Shown in pieces: positions 9,325-19,134 of a stretch of 49,644 nt of DNA. This stretch comes from Candidatus Iainarchaeum sp. Its GTDB lineage: Archaea; Iainarchaeota; Iainarchaeia; Iainarchaeales; VGJJ01. The notes under the pieces are model-generated. The model made no database searches. It saw only the letters and a program-made list of their open reading frames with translations, and had not been told where the DNA came from. The stretch spans positions 1-49,644 of the forward strand of contig JACQJG010000020.1 in assembly GCA_016198125.1 (NCBI GenBank). Reading direction: 5' to 3'. The position numbers and the translations under genes were made by a program. Numbering within the stretch: position 1 is the first letter of the stretch; every line of letters begins with the position of its first letter.

Positions 9325-9786
9325 ATGAACGTGCAAGTGAATGTGTTGGGCCTTGCCATGGTGGGCGCGGCTTTAGCGGTAGTGGTTTTTTGGGGGTGGG
9401 CAGTATCCGGCTATGTAAGCGTAACCGTAACAGGTCCTGCTAATGGGGTTTCCCCTGGAGAAAAAGAGGTTGTTCCAACTAAAGAGGTTGCTTCAGATGG
9501 GGCCGTGGTTCAAGGCGTTCAGGAAATGTTTTTGAAAGCCACTGCCAAGGGCTTTTATGAGCCTTCCTTGCTCACAGTAAAGAAAGGCATTCCCGTTAAC
9601 CTGCATTTTTCGGCTGAACCCAACAGCGGGTGTGGCAAAGTGCTTGTGATTCCTGCATTCAAGGTATGGAAGGTCGCCCCAAACACGGGGGAAGTCTTGG
9701 CACAGTTTACTCCCACGCAAAAAGGTGTTTTTGATTTTCATTGTTCAATGCGCATGTTCCGCGGCAAACTAGAGGTGGTTGAATGA
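9325..9786 (+). CDS. membrane-anchored cupredoxin-domain protein
   Basis: N-terminal TM; FYEPSLLTVKKGIPVNLHFSAEPNSGCGKVLVIP...GVFDFHCSMRMFRGKLEV. Confidence 0.85.
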   Translation: MNVQVNVLGLAMVGAALAVVVFWGWAVSGYVSVTVTGPANGVSPGEKEVVPTKEVASDGAVVQGVQEMFLKATAKGFYEPSLLTVKKGIPVNLHFSAEPNSGCGKVLVIPAFKVWKVAPNTGEVLAQFTPTQKGVFDFHCSMRMFRGKLEVVE

Positions 9787-9980
9787 GAAAAACGCTGGCC
9801 GTAAAGGGCATGCATTGCACGAGCTGTGAAGTGCTGTTGAGTGAAGTTTCTGAGGAGTGCGGCGCGAAAGTGATTTCAGCCAATCATCGTGTGGGGCAAT
9901 TGGTGGTGGAAGTGCCTTCGGAGGATGTTTTGAAGAAGGTGCGTTTGGCTGTTCAACGCGAAGGCTATCAGGTAGAATAG
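9783..9980 (+). CDS. heavy-metal-associated (HMA) domain protein
   Basis: KTLAVKGMHCTSCEVLLSEV; 65 aa; overlaps the previous stop. Confidence 0.85.
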   Translation: MRKTLAVKGMHCTSCEVLLSEVSEECGAKVISANHRVGQLVVEVPSEDVLKKVRLAVQREGYQVE

Positions 9981-9992
9981 GCGGTTTTTTGA

Positions 9993-10904
9993 ATGGTTTC
10001 TTTTGAGTTGCGCGTGCAAAACCTTTCGTGTGAAGCGTGCGCCAAAGTCCTTCAGCGGGTTCTCAGACGCGCAGGCAATGCTTCATTGGAGTGGGTGAGC
10101 GGGGATGCAAAATCCATTCGCGTTTCGTGTGATGAAAAGCAGGTTGAACACGTAAAACGCGTGCTCCGTGAATACAAGTACTTGGATGAGTCTTCCGGGG
10201 CTGGCGCTTTTTGGCATGTCGTGAAAGGGGTTTTCCATGGGCTTCCGGCATTCCGCGCGGAGCATGTGTTGGTCACGCGGTGCATTGTTTTATTTGGCGT
10301 GTTGTTTGTTTTTTTGGCAGTAGCGCAGAACGTTGTACTGGCTCGTTTTGCAGGGGAAAAGCTTTGGCCGGTTCTGGTGTTAATTCCGTTTGGCATTTCT
10401 TTGAATGTGGGCGCGTTGTGGCATGCGCGTCTTCTTCAAAATTATTGCGCGTGCAACACGGGCATGATGCTGGGTATGACCATTGGAATGATGTCTGGTT
10501 TCATGCTGGGCGCGATTTTGGGGGCCACCAATGGCATGTTCGTGGGTTCAGTGGCAGGCATGTTGGTTGGAATGTTTTTGGGGGCGTATGCCGCGGGTTT
10601 TGCCGGAATCATGGGCATCATGGAGGGCATGCTTGCCGGGTTGATGGCGGGAGTGATGGGCGCCATGCTTTCCGTGATGATGGTTACAGACCACCTGGTG
10701 TTGTTTTTGTACGTTTTGTTTTTCTTGTGCGCCCTTATCCTGGCAGGGCTTAGTTACTTGGTGTACAAGGAGGCCGGCCCCTTGCTTGAATCCAGTGTGC
10801 CAGGGTGGAGCGAGTTAATCGTGCAAGGCCTTATTGTACTGGTATTCGTAGTGGGTCTTGCCGTGTTTGGTCCCAAATCACCTATTGCGTGGGGGTTGTT
10901 GTGA
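9993..10904 (+). CDS. HMA-domain plus Met/Gly-rich polytopic membrane protein
   Basis: N-terminal [17 protein letters not shown]; then [75 protein letters not shown]. Confidence 0.8.
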   Translation: MVSFELRVQNLSCEACAKVLQRVLRRAGNASLEWVSGDAKSIRVSCDEKQVEHVKRVLREYKYLDESSGAGAFWHVVKGVFHGLPAFRAEHVLVTRCIVLFGVLFVFLAVAQNVVLARFAGEKLWPVLVLIPFGISLNVGALWHARLLQNYCACNTGMMLGMTIGMMSGFMLGAILGATNGMFVGSVAGMLVGMFLGAYAAGFAGIMGIMEGMLAGLMAGVMGAMLSVMMVTDHLVLFLYVLFFLCALILAGLSYLVYKEAGPLLESSVPGWSELIVQGLIVLVFVVGLAVFGPKSPIAWGLL

Positions 10905-13075
10905 AAAAACTGGATTTGGCCATTAATGGCATGCATTGTGCAAGTTGCGCCGTGCTGGTTCAGCGTTCGCTGGAAAAGGTTTCTGGTGTAAAGTTTGCGA
11001 ATGTAAATTATGGTTCGCAGAAGGCGCGCGTGCAATTCGATGAATCCGTTGTGCGCGTGGAGGATTTGCTTGAAGCCGTTAAAAAGCGGGGGTATTCTGC
11101 TTCGCTGGACATTTCCCCTGAACGCGAGCGTGAAGTGCGTGAAAAGGAAATTGCAGGGCTTAAGAAGCTGCTTGCAATAGGCATTGTGCTGAGTGTTCCA
11201 GCTGTGTTGTTGGGCATGGTGTTCATGGACGTGCCTTACCGTTTGTGGCTTTTGTTTTTGCTTGCTTCCCCAGTTCAATTTTATGTCGGGCTGCGTTTTT
11301 ATCACGGGGCATGGAGCGCCCTCCAAAACAAAACCGCCAACATGGACACGCTTATTGCACTTGGAACAAGTGCGGCTTACTTTTACAGTGTGGCGGGCTT
11401 GCTGGGTTTTGTGGAAGAACAGTATTTTGAGGTTGGGGCCGCGCTTATTACCCTTGTAATTCTGGGCAAGTATTTGGAGGCGGTTGCCAAGGGAAAAACG
11501 TCTGAGGCCATTCGCAAGCTCATGAATCTTTCTCCAAAAACAGCGCATGTTTTGCGGGGCAAAAGCGAAGTGGAGGTTCCTGTTTCCGGGGTGCGCGTGG
11601 GCGATGTAGTGGTTGTGCGCCCTGGTGAGCGCGTTCCCGTTGATGGGATCGTGCTGTCAGGAGATTCCAGTGTGGATGAATCCATGATGACTGGGGAGAG
11701 TTTGCCGGTTGAAAAGCAAAAGGGTTCCAAGGTAGTGGGGGGCACCATTAACTTGCAGGGAAATTTTTCTTTTCGCGCCACGCAGGTGGGAAAGGACACG
11801 GTGCTTGCACGCATTGTCCAGTTGGTTGAGGACGCGCAGGGCAGCAAGGCTTCCATTGAGCGCTTTGCGGACAAGGTTTCAAGCGTGTTTGTTCCTATCG
11901 TAGTGGTGCTGGCATTGCTTACCTTTTTTGGCTGGCTTTTTGTGGGCCAATCCACGTTTTCGTTTGCCCTTATTGCAGGGGTGTCTGTACTGGTTATTGC
12001 GTGCCCGTGCGCGTTGGGTTTGGCAACCCCCACGGCCATTATGGTGGGTACTGGAGTGGGAGCAGAGAAGGGGGTTTTGATTAAGGGCGCTGAGGCCTTG
12101 GAAACCATGCATTCCATTGATGCAGTGGTGTTTGATAAAACAGGCACGATTACGCAGGGAAAACCAGTGGTTACAAATACGTACTTTGTTGAAAAATCCA
12201 GTGAACGTGCATTGCTTTCTATTGTACGTGGTTTGGAGGAAAAGTCCGAGCACCCGCTTGCAGGGGCCATGGTTCAATTCGCTTCAGAAAGAAGCGTTGC
12301 ACCTGTTTCCCCCTCATCATTCAAGGCGGTTTTTGGCAAGGGAGTGGAGGGTATTGTAAAAAAAGAATCGTATGCAGTGGGCAATGCTCTTTTCATGGGG
12401 GAAAGAAAAGTGGGCATTTCAATGCTGGAATCCCGTGCGCATGCATGGGAATCCGAGGGCAAAACCGTTGTGTTTGTCGCGCAGGGCAAAAAAGTCGTGG
12501 GCATGCTGGCCATTGCAGACGTGTTAAAGCCCACTGCACGCAAAACGGTTGAAGCGTTAAAAACGCGTGGCATGGGGGTGTGGATGATTACAGGCGACAA
12601 TGAAAGAACCGCCAAAGCCATTGCCGCGCAAGTGGGCATTGAAAATGTTTTTGCACAGGTCTTGCCGGATGAAAAAGCGCGGTATGTAAAGGAATTGCAG
12701 GAAAAAGGAATGAAAGTGGCCATGGTGGGCGATGGAGTTAATGATGCGCCTGCGCTTGCCCAATCCGATTTGGGCGTTGCACTGGGCAATGGCACGGATA
12801 TTGCCATTGAGTCTGGTCAAGTCGTGTTGATGCGCGGAGACCCGTTTGACTTGGTGCGTGCATTGCGCTTGGGCGAGGCTACCATTAAAAAAATCCATCA
12901 GGGCATGTTTTGGGCGTTGATTTACAATATTATTGGAATTCCAATTGCTGCGGGGGCATTGTATCCTTTTACGGGTTGGTTGTTGTCTCCCATTCTTGCA
13001 GGGGGCGCCATGGCGCTTTCCAGTGTGAGCGTGGTAACAAACGCGTTGCTGTTAAGGCGCGTGAACTTGAATTAG
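10901..13075 (+). CDS. copA: Cu+-translocating P1B-type ATPase
   Basis: N-terminal GMHCASC; CPC in [44 protein letters not shown] start overlaps previous stop (GTGA). Confidence 0.97.
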   Translation: MKKLDLAINGMHCASCAVLVQRSLEKVSGVKFANVNYGSQKARVQFDESVVRVEDLLEAVKKRGYSASLDISPEREREVREKEIAGLKKLLAIGIVLSVPAVLLGMVFMDVPYRLWLLFLLASPVQFYVGLRFYHGAWSALQNKTANMDTLIALGTSAAYFYSVAGLLGFVEEQYFEVGAALITLVILGKYLEAVAKGKTSEAIRKLMNLSPKTAHVLRGKSEVEVPVSGVRVGDVVVVRPGERVPVDGIVLSGDSSVDESMMTGESLPVEKQKGSKVVGGTINLQGNFSFRATQVGKDTVLARIVQLVEDAQGSKASIERFADKVSSVFVPIVVVLALLTFFGWLFVGQSTFSFALIAGVSVLVIACPCALGLATPTAIMVGTGVGAEKGVLIKGAEALETMHSIDAVVFDKTGTITQGKPVVTNTYFVEKSSERALLSIVRGLEEKSEHPLAGAMVQFASERSVAPVSPSSFKAVFGKGVEGIVKKESYAVGNALFMGERKVGISMLESRAHAWESEGKTVVFVAQGKKVVGMLAIADVLKPTARKTVEALKTRGMGVWMITGDNERTAKAIAAQVGIENVFAQVLPDEKARYVKELQEKGMKVAMVGDGVNDAPALAQSDLGVALGNGTDIAIESGQVVLMRGDPFDLVRALRLGEATIKKIHQGMFWALIYNIIGIPIAAGALYPFTGWLLSPILAGGAMALSSVSVVTNALLLRRVNLN

Positions 13076-13080
13076 GAGGA

Positions 13081-13326
13081 ATGCAAATGAAAGAAAACAA
13101 AATGGAATTGAATGTTCCGGCTTTTGGAGTGGCTGGAGGAATCGTTGGATTGGTTTGGGGGCTTTTAATGAGCCCTTCGTATGCAGGCATGATGGGTCAG
13201 GGGTATGGCATGATGAGTGGGCTGGGCTTTGGCTCGTTCATGGGCGTGTGGATGGCCGTACTGCTTGGAGTGGCAGGCGCATTCTTTGCCTGGCTGTACA
13301 ACCAGTTGTCTGCAAAAATGGGTTGA
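13081..13326 (+). CDS. DUF5676-like small membrane protein
   Basis: SD AGGAGGA directly before ATG; LNVPAFGVAGGIVGLVWGLLMS...MMGQGYGMMSGLGFGSFMGVWMAVLLGVAGAFFAWLYNQL. Confidence 0.75.
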   Translation: MQMKENKMELNVPAFGVAGGIVGLVWGLLMSPSYAGMMGQGYGMMSGLGFGSFMGVWMAVLLGVAGAFFAWLYNQLSAKMG

Positions 13327-13332
13327 TTCAAG

Positions 13333-14883
13333 TTGTTGTCTTATAAGTTGTGGATTGCATTTGCCGGCGTGCTTGTAGTCTTGCTTGCGCTGGCATTTTT
13401 TCTTTTCCCCTTTTCCACGCAATCAACCCCTCTTCAACGGTTAAACCCCGCAAATGCAATGCCGTTGCTGGAAACCCAGGTACTGGAGTTAAAGGATGGC
13501 CAAAAAGTGGAGTTAAGTGCAGGTACGGTGGAGCATTCGTTGAATGGGCAGAAATTTTACGGGTATGCCTACAACCAACAGTTTCCTGGCCCGGTTTGGA
13601 AAGTGCAAAAAGGAGCTTCATTGCGCGTTCATTTCACAAATGATTTGGATGTTTCAACTACCGTGCATTGGCATGGGTTGCGTTTGAAGAATGAATTTGA
13701 CGGCGTTCCAATGGTTACCCAACCAGAAGTTCAGCCTGGGCAATCGTTTGACTATGAATTGGTTTTTCCCGATGAAGGATTGTTTTGGTATCACCCTCAC
13801 GTGCGCGAAGATGTCCAACAAGAGCGTGGCTTGTATGGAACCATTTTGGTTGAATCGCAGGAAACACAGGCATTGCCCGTGCAAAAAGAAGTCCTGGTTT
13901 TGGATGACGTGTTAATGGAATCCGGAGAACTTGTCCCTTTTGAAAACAGGGCAAACTTTGCGTTAATGGGGCGTTATGGAAACGTAATGCTTGTGAATGG
14001 CAAAGCAGAGTATGCATTGCGCGCCGTTCAAGGCGAAAGAGTGCGCTTGCACGTGCTTAATGCGTCCAATGCCCGTCCGTTTTCCTTGGCCATTCCCAAC
14101 ACGCAGTTCAAAGTATTGGGCAGTGATGCGGGTTTTTACGCTCAACCCTTTTTTGCTGATCACCTGGTGCTGGGCCCTTCGGAGCGCGCCATCGTGGAAG
14201 TATTGTTTGAAGAGGCTGGCGAATACAAGTTGTTCAATTCCACGCCTGTAACCCAATACACGCTTGGCACCATTCGTGTTGCTTCTTCCGCAACCCCAAT
14301 GGAAGGGCTTATGGAGTCATTTTCCAGCCTGTCTGCTAATATAATTTCAATGCAAGAATACGCATCGCTCCAAGCATTCACAAACTCTCCATATGACTTT
14401 GAATATGAGTTAACATTGGACTGGAAGCCCATGTCGGGTATGCACGGGCCTGCGATGATGAACAGCATGCATTCTTTTGAGGACGGCATTGAATGGGAGG
14501 ATGCCATGGCGTACATGAACGGGTTTACAACGTCTGATGACGTTACCTGGATTATCCGTGACCCGCTCACGAAAAAACAGAACATGGATTTAACGCGCAC
14601 CGTAAAAAAAGGTGAGTTGAAAAAGATTCGTTTCAAAAACCTTGATGATTCCCCGCACCCCATGAATCATGTTATTCACGTGCACGGAAACCGTTTCGTT
14701 GTTTTATCCGTGGATGGAAAGCCCAATGAACGCTTGGTGTGGAAGGATTCTGCGCTGATCCCAGCAGGCGCAACCATGGATGTTTTGGTGGAATTCTCAA
14801 ATCCAGGTACGTGGATGGTTCACTGCCACAACGCTGAACACTTGGAAAGCGGGATGATGACCCAAATCCTTGTTGCAGAATAG
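13333..14883 (+). CDS. multicopper oxidase
   Basis: TTVHWHGL, WYHPHVREDVQQERGLYG, HPMNHVIHVHGNRF, HCHNAEHLESGMM copper-site motifs; N-terminal TM anchor; TTG start. Confidence 0.95.
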   Translation: MLSYKLWIAFAGVLVVLLALAFFLFPFSTQSTPLQRLNPANAMPLLETQVLELKDGQKVELSAGTVEHSLNGQKFYGYAYNQQFPGPVWKVQKGASLRVHFTNDLDVSTTVHWHGLRLKNEFDGVPMVTQPEVQPGQSFDYELVFPDEGLFWYHPHVREDVQQERGLYGTILVESQETQALPVQKEVLVLDDVLMESGELVPFENRANFALMGRYGNVMLVNGKAEYALRAVQGERVRLHVLNASNARPFSLAIPNTQFKVLGSDAGFYAQPFFADHLVLGPSERAIVEVLFEEAGEYKLFNSTPVTQYTLGTIRVASSATPMEGLMESFSSLSANIISMQEYASLQAFTNSPYDFEYELTLDWKPMSGMHGPAMMNSMHSFEDGIEWEDAMAYMNGFTTSDDVTWIIRDPLTKKQNMDLTRTVKKGELKKIRFKNLDDSPHPMNHVIHVHGNRFVVLSVDGKPNERLVWKDSALIPAGATMDVLVEFSNPGTWMVHCHNAEHLESGMMTQILVAE

Positions 14884-14897
14884 AATGCGTGTTTGTT

Positions 14898-15665
14898 TTA
14901 TTTTCCTTCCCAGTGCACCACGCGTTTTTCCGCGTAAATGATTCCGGAATTGGCTAAGTAGCCTATCAAGCCAATTAATAGTATTCCTGCATAGAGTTTT
15001 GGAATGTTGTAGGTATAAGAGGCGTCGATAAGCATTTTTCCGATTCCGTTTTTGGTTCCAACAAACATTTCCGTTACTATGAGCACTACGAGGGTCAAAC
15101 TAGTGGCGGTTCTTAACCCGACAAAAATAACGGGCAATGCCTCTTTCAGGCGAACGTGGTATAGGATGTCCCACTCTGATTTTTTAAGGGTCTTGGCCAT
15201 TAGCACGGCGGCCTCTGAAGTGCCTTTGAGTCCTTTTGAGACGTGCAGGGAAAGGTACAATGCGCCAATCCAAACAGCCAGTGCAATGTTGGTGGGGTCT
15301 CCGATTCCAAAGAAGAGTAGAAACAAAGGGAATAGTGCAGTGGCTGGAATGCTTCGAAAGAAATCCAGTAAAGGAGAAAAGGATTCATATACCCATTCAA
15401 AACGGTACAATACTATTCCGATTAGAAATCCAATAGCCGAGCCCCCGGTAATGGCAATTGCAAGCTTTTCCAGCGTACTCAGAATGTCTGCGTGGTTTGT
15501 TTCAAACAATTTGAAAAAGTTTTCCAGCACTGGAATAGGGCTTGGAAACAGAAAGGGGTCGAATACTTGTAAATAGTGTGTGAGGTTCCACCCCAGAAGA
15601 ATAGTGCCTATTACCAGCCAGGGCAATGCCCTTACCTTAATAGAATGCGTTTTCATACAAGTCAT
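14898..15665 (-). CDS. ABC transporter permease (SsuC/TauC-like)
   Basis: BPD-type permease: FFRSIPATALFPLFLLFFGIGDPTNIAL...VTEMFVGTKNGIGKMLIDA. Confidence 0.92.
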   Translation of the reverse strand: MTCMKTHSIKVRALPWLVIGTILLGWNLTHYLQVFDPFLFPSPIPVLENFFKLFETNHADILSTLEKLAIAITGGSAIGFLIGIVLYRFEWVYESFSPLLDFFRSIPATALFPLFLLFFGIGDPTNIALAVWIGALYLSLHVSKGLKGTSEAAVLMAKTLKKSEWDILYHVRLKEALPVIFVGLRTATSLTLVVLIVTEMFVGTKNGIGKMLIDASYTYNIPKLYAGILLIGLIGYLANSGIIYAEKRVVHWEGK

Positions 15666-16411
15666 TCCAGTAAAGCGGCGTACACGTTGCTCAGGGCGTG
15701 CTGGTATTCGGGTAAAAACCGCGTTTCATGCGTGCGGTTTTTTGGCAGAGGGATGGCCAGTACAGCTTTAATGCGTGCGGGTTTGGGGGTTAGAATGATG
15801 ATACGGTCGCACAATAAAATGGCCGATTCAATGTCGTGGGAAATCATTACCGCTGTGTTTTGCCCGTTGCGCATGTCTAATAGTTTTTTCTCAACGGCCA
15901 TGCGGTTTTGATAGTCCAATCCCGTAAGCGGTTCGTCCAATAAGAGGATGTTTGAGTACAAGGTGGCGCGCGCAATAGAGAGGAGTTGTTTCAATCCTCC
16001 TGAGAGCTGGTAGGGGTACGCGTTTGTGTACATGGAAACCCCAAATTCTTGGATTTTATTGGAGATGAGTTGAGCGGTGCCAGCATTGTTTTCTTTAACT
16101 GCAAAATCCAGGTTTTCCTTGGAAGTAAACCACGGGTACAGGGCCCCGGAAGAGTGCTGGGGCACGTACCCCATTTGAATGTCTTCGGGCTTTTTTCCCA
16201 GCACAGTGACTTCTCCTGAGCCCGGTTTTTCCAGTCCCAGAATCATTTTGAACAGCGTAGACTTTCCACACCCGTTCGGGCCGATGATTCCAACGAACTC
16301 TCCTTTTTGGACATTCAATGAAACCGAGTCCAGTACGTGAACGGGTTTTCCATTACGCATGCGCCCCAAACGGTATTGTTTTGTCACGTTGTGAATGGAG
16401 ATTGCGTGCAT
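15662..16411 (-). CDS. ABC transporter ATP-binding protein (SsuB/TauB-like)
   Basis: GPNGCGKSTL, LSGGLKQLLSIARA, LLLDEPLTGLD. Confidence 0.95.
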   Translation of the reverse strand: MHAISIHNVTKQYRLGRMRNGKPVHVLDSVSLNVQKGEFVGIIGPNGCGKSTLFKMILGLEKPGSGEVTVLGKKPEDIQMGYVPQHSSGALYPWFTSKENLDFAVKENNAGTAQLISNKIQEFGVSMYTNAYPYQLSGGLKQLLSIARATLYSNILLLDEPLTGLDYQNRMAVEKKLLDMRNGQNTAVMISHDIESAILLCDRIIILTPKPARIKAVLAIPLPKNRTHETRFLPEYQHALSNVYAALLE

Positions 16412-17386
16412 TCAGCTTCCACTCCAAAACAGGTCTTTTACGTTTACTTTTTTGGATGTTACCTCCAATTCTAGAAACACGTCCGCGAATTGTTGGTATG
16501 CATCAATGATTTCAGGGGTTGCTTCTGAAACAGGAATTAATTTCCCAATGTCTACTTGTTTCGCTGCATCTTCTGGCAATTGCAGGTACTGCACAAGGTA
16601 TTTCCGCGTTTCAGGATTTGTTTCTACTTCTTTTCCTGCACGGTTCATGATTTCAACAAACTTTTTTGCCATTGAAGGGTTTCTTTGAATAAACTTTGTG
16701 GACACCACTCCTGCGCCCCCGCACCAGGGGTTGACTACATTTTTCTCAAATGGCGCTTGCAATAGCACTTTGGCGCTGTTTTTTTGTTCTCCGATGAACC
16801 CAGTGGGTTCCAATGTGAAAATCGCGTCAACTCCGTGGGAAGCGAGTGTTGGCAGCTGGCTTGAAAATGGCAGTTCAATGAGCGTAACGTCTTCTAAGCG
16901 TATTCCATTTACTAAAAGTGTTTTTTTGGTCATAGTGGCCCATTGGGGGCCAGGAATGTGGCCAATTTTCTTCCCTCTCAGCTCTGCAATCGAGGAGAGT
17001 GTTGAGTCCACTGGAACAAGTATTTCGGTGGCGCGATGGGTTGCATACACACACGTTAATGCATAAACTTTTAACGCGCCAGGGTTTTGGCTTTCTACAA
17101 TGGTGGCAATGCCTGCAGCCACAGAATGGGGGCCCCCATCAATTTTTCCGGTTATCAACCCGTCAATGATGTCTTTTGGGGTTTCAATACGCAGCACGTC
17201 AACTTTCAATCCGGCTTCTTCGAACATCCCTTGTTCAACAGCAACAAAAAGAGGCAGGCTCTGGTAGGAGGGGAGATAGGCTACTTTGATTGTTTCTTTT
17301 TCTTCTGGCTGAAGGGGGGCAGAAACGCATCCTGCGCTGAGTAAAAGCCCCAGTGCCATGGCGTATAGGAATGGGTTGTTGTTCAT
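16412..17386 (-). CDS. ABC transporter substrate-binding lipoprotein (NMT1/SsuA/TauA-like)
   Basis: Lipobox LLSAGC; IKVAYLPSYQSLPLFVAVEQGMFEEAGLKVDV. Confidence 0.9.
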   Translation of the reverse strand: MNNNPFLYAMALGLLLSAGCVSAPLQPEEKETIKVAYLPSYQSLPLFVAVEQGMFEEAGLKVDVLRIETPKDIIDGLITGKIDGGPHSVAAGIATIVESQNPGALKVYALTCVYATHRATEILVPVDSTLSSIAELRGKKIGHIPGPQWATMTKKTLLVNGIRLEDVTLIELPFSSQLPTLASHGVDAIFTLEPTGFIGEQKNSAKVLLQAPFEKNVVNPWCGGAGVVSTKFIQRNPSMAKKFVEIMNRAGKEVETNPETRKYLVQYLQLPEDAAKQVDIGKLIPVSEATPEIIDAYQQFADVFLELEVTSKKVNVKDLFWSGS

Positions 17387-17430
17387 TTGTTTACCAAGAA
17401 AACATGCCCTTTACCTGCTTAATTTAAAAT

Positions 17431-17452
17431 TACTCTCCAGTATTGGAAAGTA
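17431..17452. promoter_or_regulatory. inverted repeat, putative TrmB-type operator
   Basis: TACTCTCCA-GTAT-TGGAAAGTA, 8/9 arm match, between TATA-like TTTAAAAT and the ATG at 17454. Confidence 0.5.
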
Positions 17453-17453
17453 T

Positions 17454-18203
17454 ATGGACGTTTCTCCGCTGGAGGGGTTGGGGGTTTCCCATGCCGAAGC
17501 ACAGCTTTACGTGGCGTTGTTGACTCAGGGCCCTTCCACTACCGGAACGCTTATTGCACTCACTAAAATGCAGTCCAGTACGGTTTACCATACGCTTGGT
17601 ACTTTGCTGGAGAAAGGGGTCATAAGCTATATTTTGCGTGGAAAAGTAAAATATTTTCATGCAGAAAAACCAGAAATTTTTATCACCTTTTGGGAGGAGA
17701 GAAAGAGAAAGTTCGATGAAATTCTTCCCTTGCTCAAGCAAAAGGAAAAAAAGGGCATTGAAACGCGTTCCGCAAAAATGTATGAAGGCATGAAAGGCTT
17801 GCGCGCGGCGTATGATGATGTGCTCCACACCATGAAAAGAGGGGAATTGTATTATTTTGTACAGGTACCCAAAGAAAAACTCAGCGAAAAGCAGTACAAA
17901 TTGTTTTACCGGAATTATCATACCTTGCGTTCTGAAAAAGGAATTAACGTGCGCGGACTGTCTTATTTTGGCACGGAAGGCGCCATAAAGGATGTTTTTG
18001 CCGGTTTGCCCCATACAGAAATTCGTTACACACATGAAATTGGGCCCACAAGTCTGGTTATTTATGCCAACAAGGTTATGACTATTGATGTGACGGATGA
18101 ACCGGTGGTGTTTGTAATGGAGAGTTTTGGCGTTGCAAACAGTTATCGCAGGTTTTTTGAAGACAAGTGGAAGCGCGCAAGCAAACCGTTGAGGGGCGTT
18201 TAA
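17454..18203 (+). CDS. TrmB-family transcriptional regulator
   Basis: LGVSHAEAQLYVALLTQGPSTTGTLIALTKMQSSTVYHTLGTLLEKGVISY. Confidence 0.88.
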   Translation: MDVSPLEGLGVSHAEAQLYVALLTQGPSTTGTLIALTKMQSSTVYHTLGTLLEKGVISYILRGKVKYFHAEKPEIFITFWEERKRKFDEILPLLKQKEKKGIETRSAKMYEGMKGLRAAYDDVLHTMKRGELYYFVQVPKEKLSEKQYKLFYRNYHTLRSEKGINVRGLSYFGTEGAIKDVFAGLPHTEIRYTHEIGPTSLVIYANKVMTIDVTDEPVVFVMESFGVANSYRRFFEDKWKRASKPLRGV

Positions 18204-18205
18204 AC

Positions 18206-19090
18206 GTGTCCTGGTTTTTGTTTGTTCTTGTTTCTTCCATTGGCTTTGCATGTGCGAATGTGATTGACAAGTTCGTGCTTTCAAACAAGATTCGCAATGC
18301 CGCATTGCCGGTTGTCATTGAGGGTTTTTTGGGCGTGCTCGTGGCCGTGGCCGTTGTATTCGTGCATGGGGTGGGCGTGCCCGCGTGGCCCTTCATTCTT
18401 TTGGCCATGCTAATTGGGGTGGGGTTCACGCTTTCCGTGCTGTTCTATTTTCGCGCCGTTCAACGCGATGAGGTTTCACGCGTCATTCCATTGTATGAAT
18501 TGCTTCCGCTGGTCGTGCTTGTTCTTTCGGTTCTTTTTCTTGGCGAGTCCTTTTCAGGGCAACAGGTTTTTGGAATGGTATTGCTTGTCGCAGGAGCGGT
18601 GCTCATATCCGTGCATGACTTTAAAGCGTTAAAATTCAGCCGTGCACTGGGGTGGGTGGGGTTAAGCCTGGGTATTGCAAGCGTGGACATCGTGTTGACA
18701 GGCTTCCTGCTGCGTTCGCTGGACTTTTGGACGGTTTTCGCGTGGGGGCGCATGGGTTCTCTTTTAACGGTTATTCCGCTGGCTTTTTTTCATTGGAAGC
18801 CGTTGCGTGAAGTGCTCGTTGAACCCAAAAGGCATGCGCTGTCATGGGTTGGTTTGAGCGAGTGGTTGACGCTGGCAGGGCTGTTCTTGTTTACCGTGGC
18901 CGCTTCCATGGGCCCTGTAGCCTTGGTGAGCGCGGTGTATTCACTTCAACCATTGTGGGTGTTCGCTCTGGCCACCATGGTGAGTATTGTTTTTCCGGGG
19001 CTTTTGAAGGAAAAAGTTCACGCGCATGCATTGATTCAAAAGGCTGCGGCCATTCTCCTTATTTATATCGGCGTGGGGCTTGTCGTATAG
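18206..19090 (+). CDS. EamA/DMT-family transporter
   Basis: GTG start; about 10 TM segments; RDEVSRVIPLYELLPLVVLVLSVLFLGESFSGQQVFG, EamA-type. Confidence 0.8.
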   Translation: MSWFLFVLVSSIGFACANVIDKFVLSNKIRNAALPVVIEGFLGVLVAVAVVFVHGVGVPAWPFILLAMLIGVGFTLSVLFYFRAVQRDEVSRVIPLYELLPLVVLVLSVLFLGESFSGQQVFGMVLLVAGAVLISVHDFKALKFSRALGWVGLSLGIASVDIVLTGFLLRSLDFWTVFAWGRMGSLLTVIPLAFFHWKPLREVLVEPKRHALSWVGLSEWLTLAGLFLFTVAASMGPVALVSAVYSLQPLWVFALATMVSIVFPGLLKEKVHAHALIQKAAAILLIYIGVGLVV

Positions 19091-19134
19091 ATGGTCTTCT
19101 CAGATGCAAGAGGAAATGGGCAGGCCAGCCACTC

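Noticed and set aside
10443-10684. Repetitive GGCATG/ATG-rich stretch considered as a DNA tandem repeat
   Set aside because: Repeat period is irregular and explained by the Gly-Met protein pattern
10211-10753. 180-aa plus-strand ORF inside the HMA-Met gene, with many HxxG and Gly/His repeats
   Set aside because: Alternate-frame reading of the repetitive GM codons; the main frame has the HMA motif and coupling to copA
10754-11548. 264-aa minus-strand ORF opposite copA and the HMA-Met gene
   Set aside because: Antisense shadow; no motif and improbable His/Asn/Arg composition
11383-12270. 295-aa minus-strand ORF opposite copA
   Set aside because: Shadow ORF of a clear P-type ATPase; low-complexity Ser/Thr/Pro composition, no motifs
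17430-18305. 291-aa minus-strand ORF opposite the TrmB-type regulator
   Set aside because: Antisense to a protein with a convincing HTH; His/Phe/Cys-rich nonsense composition
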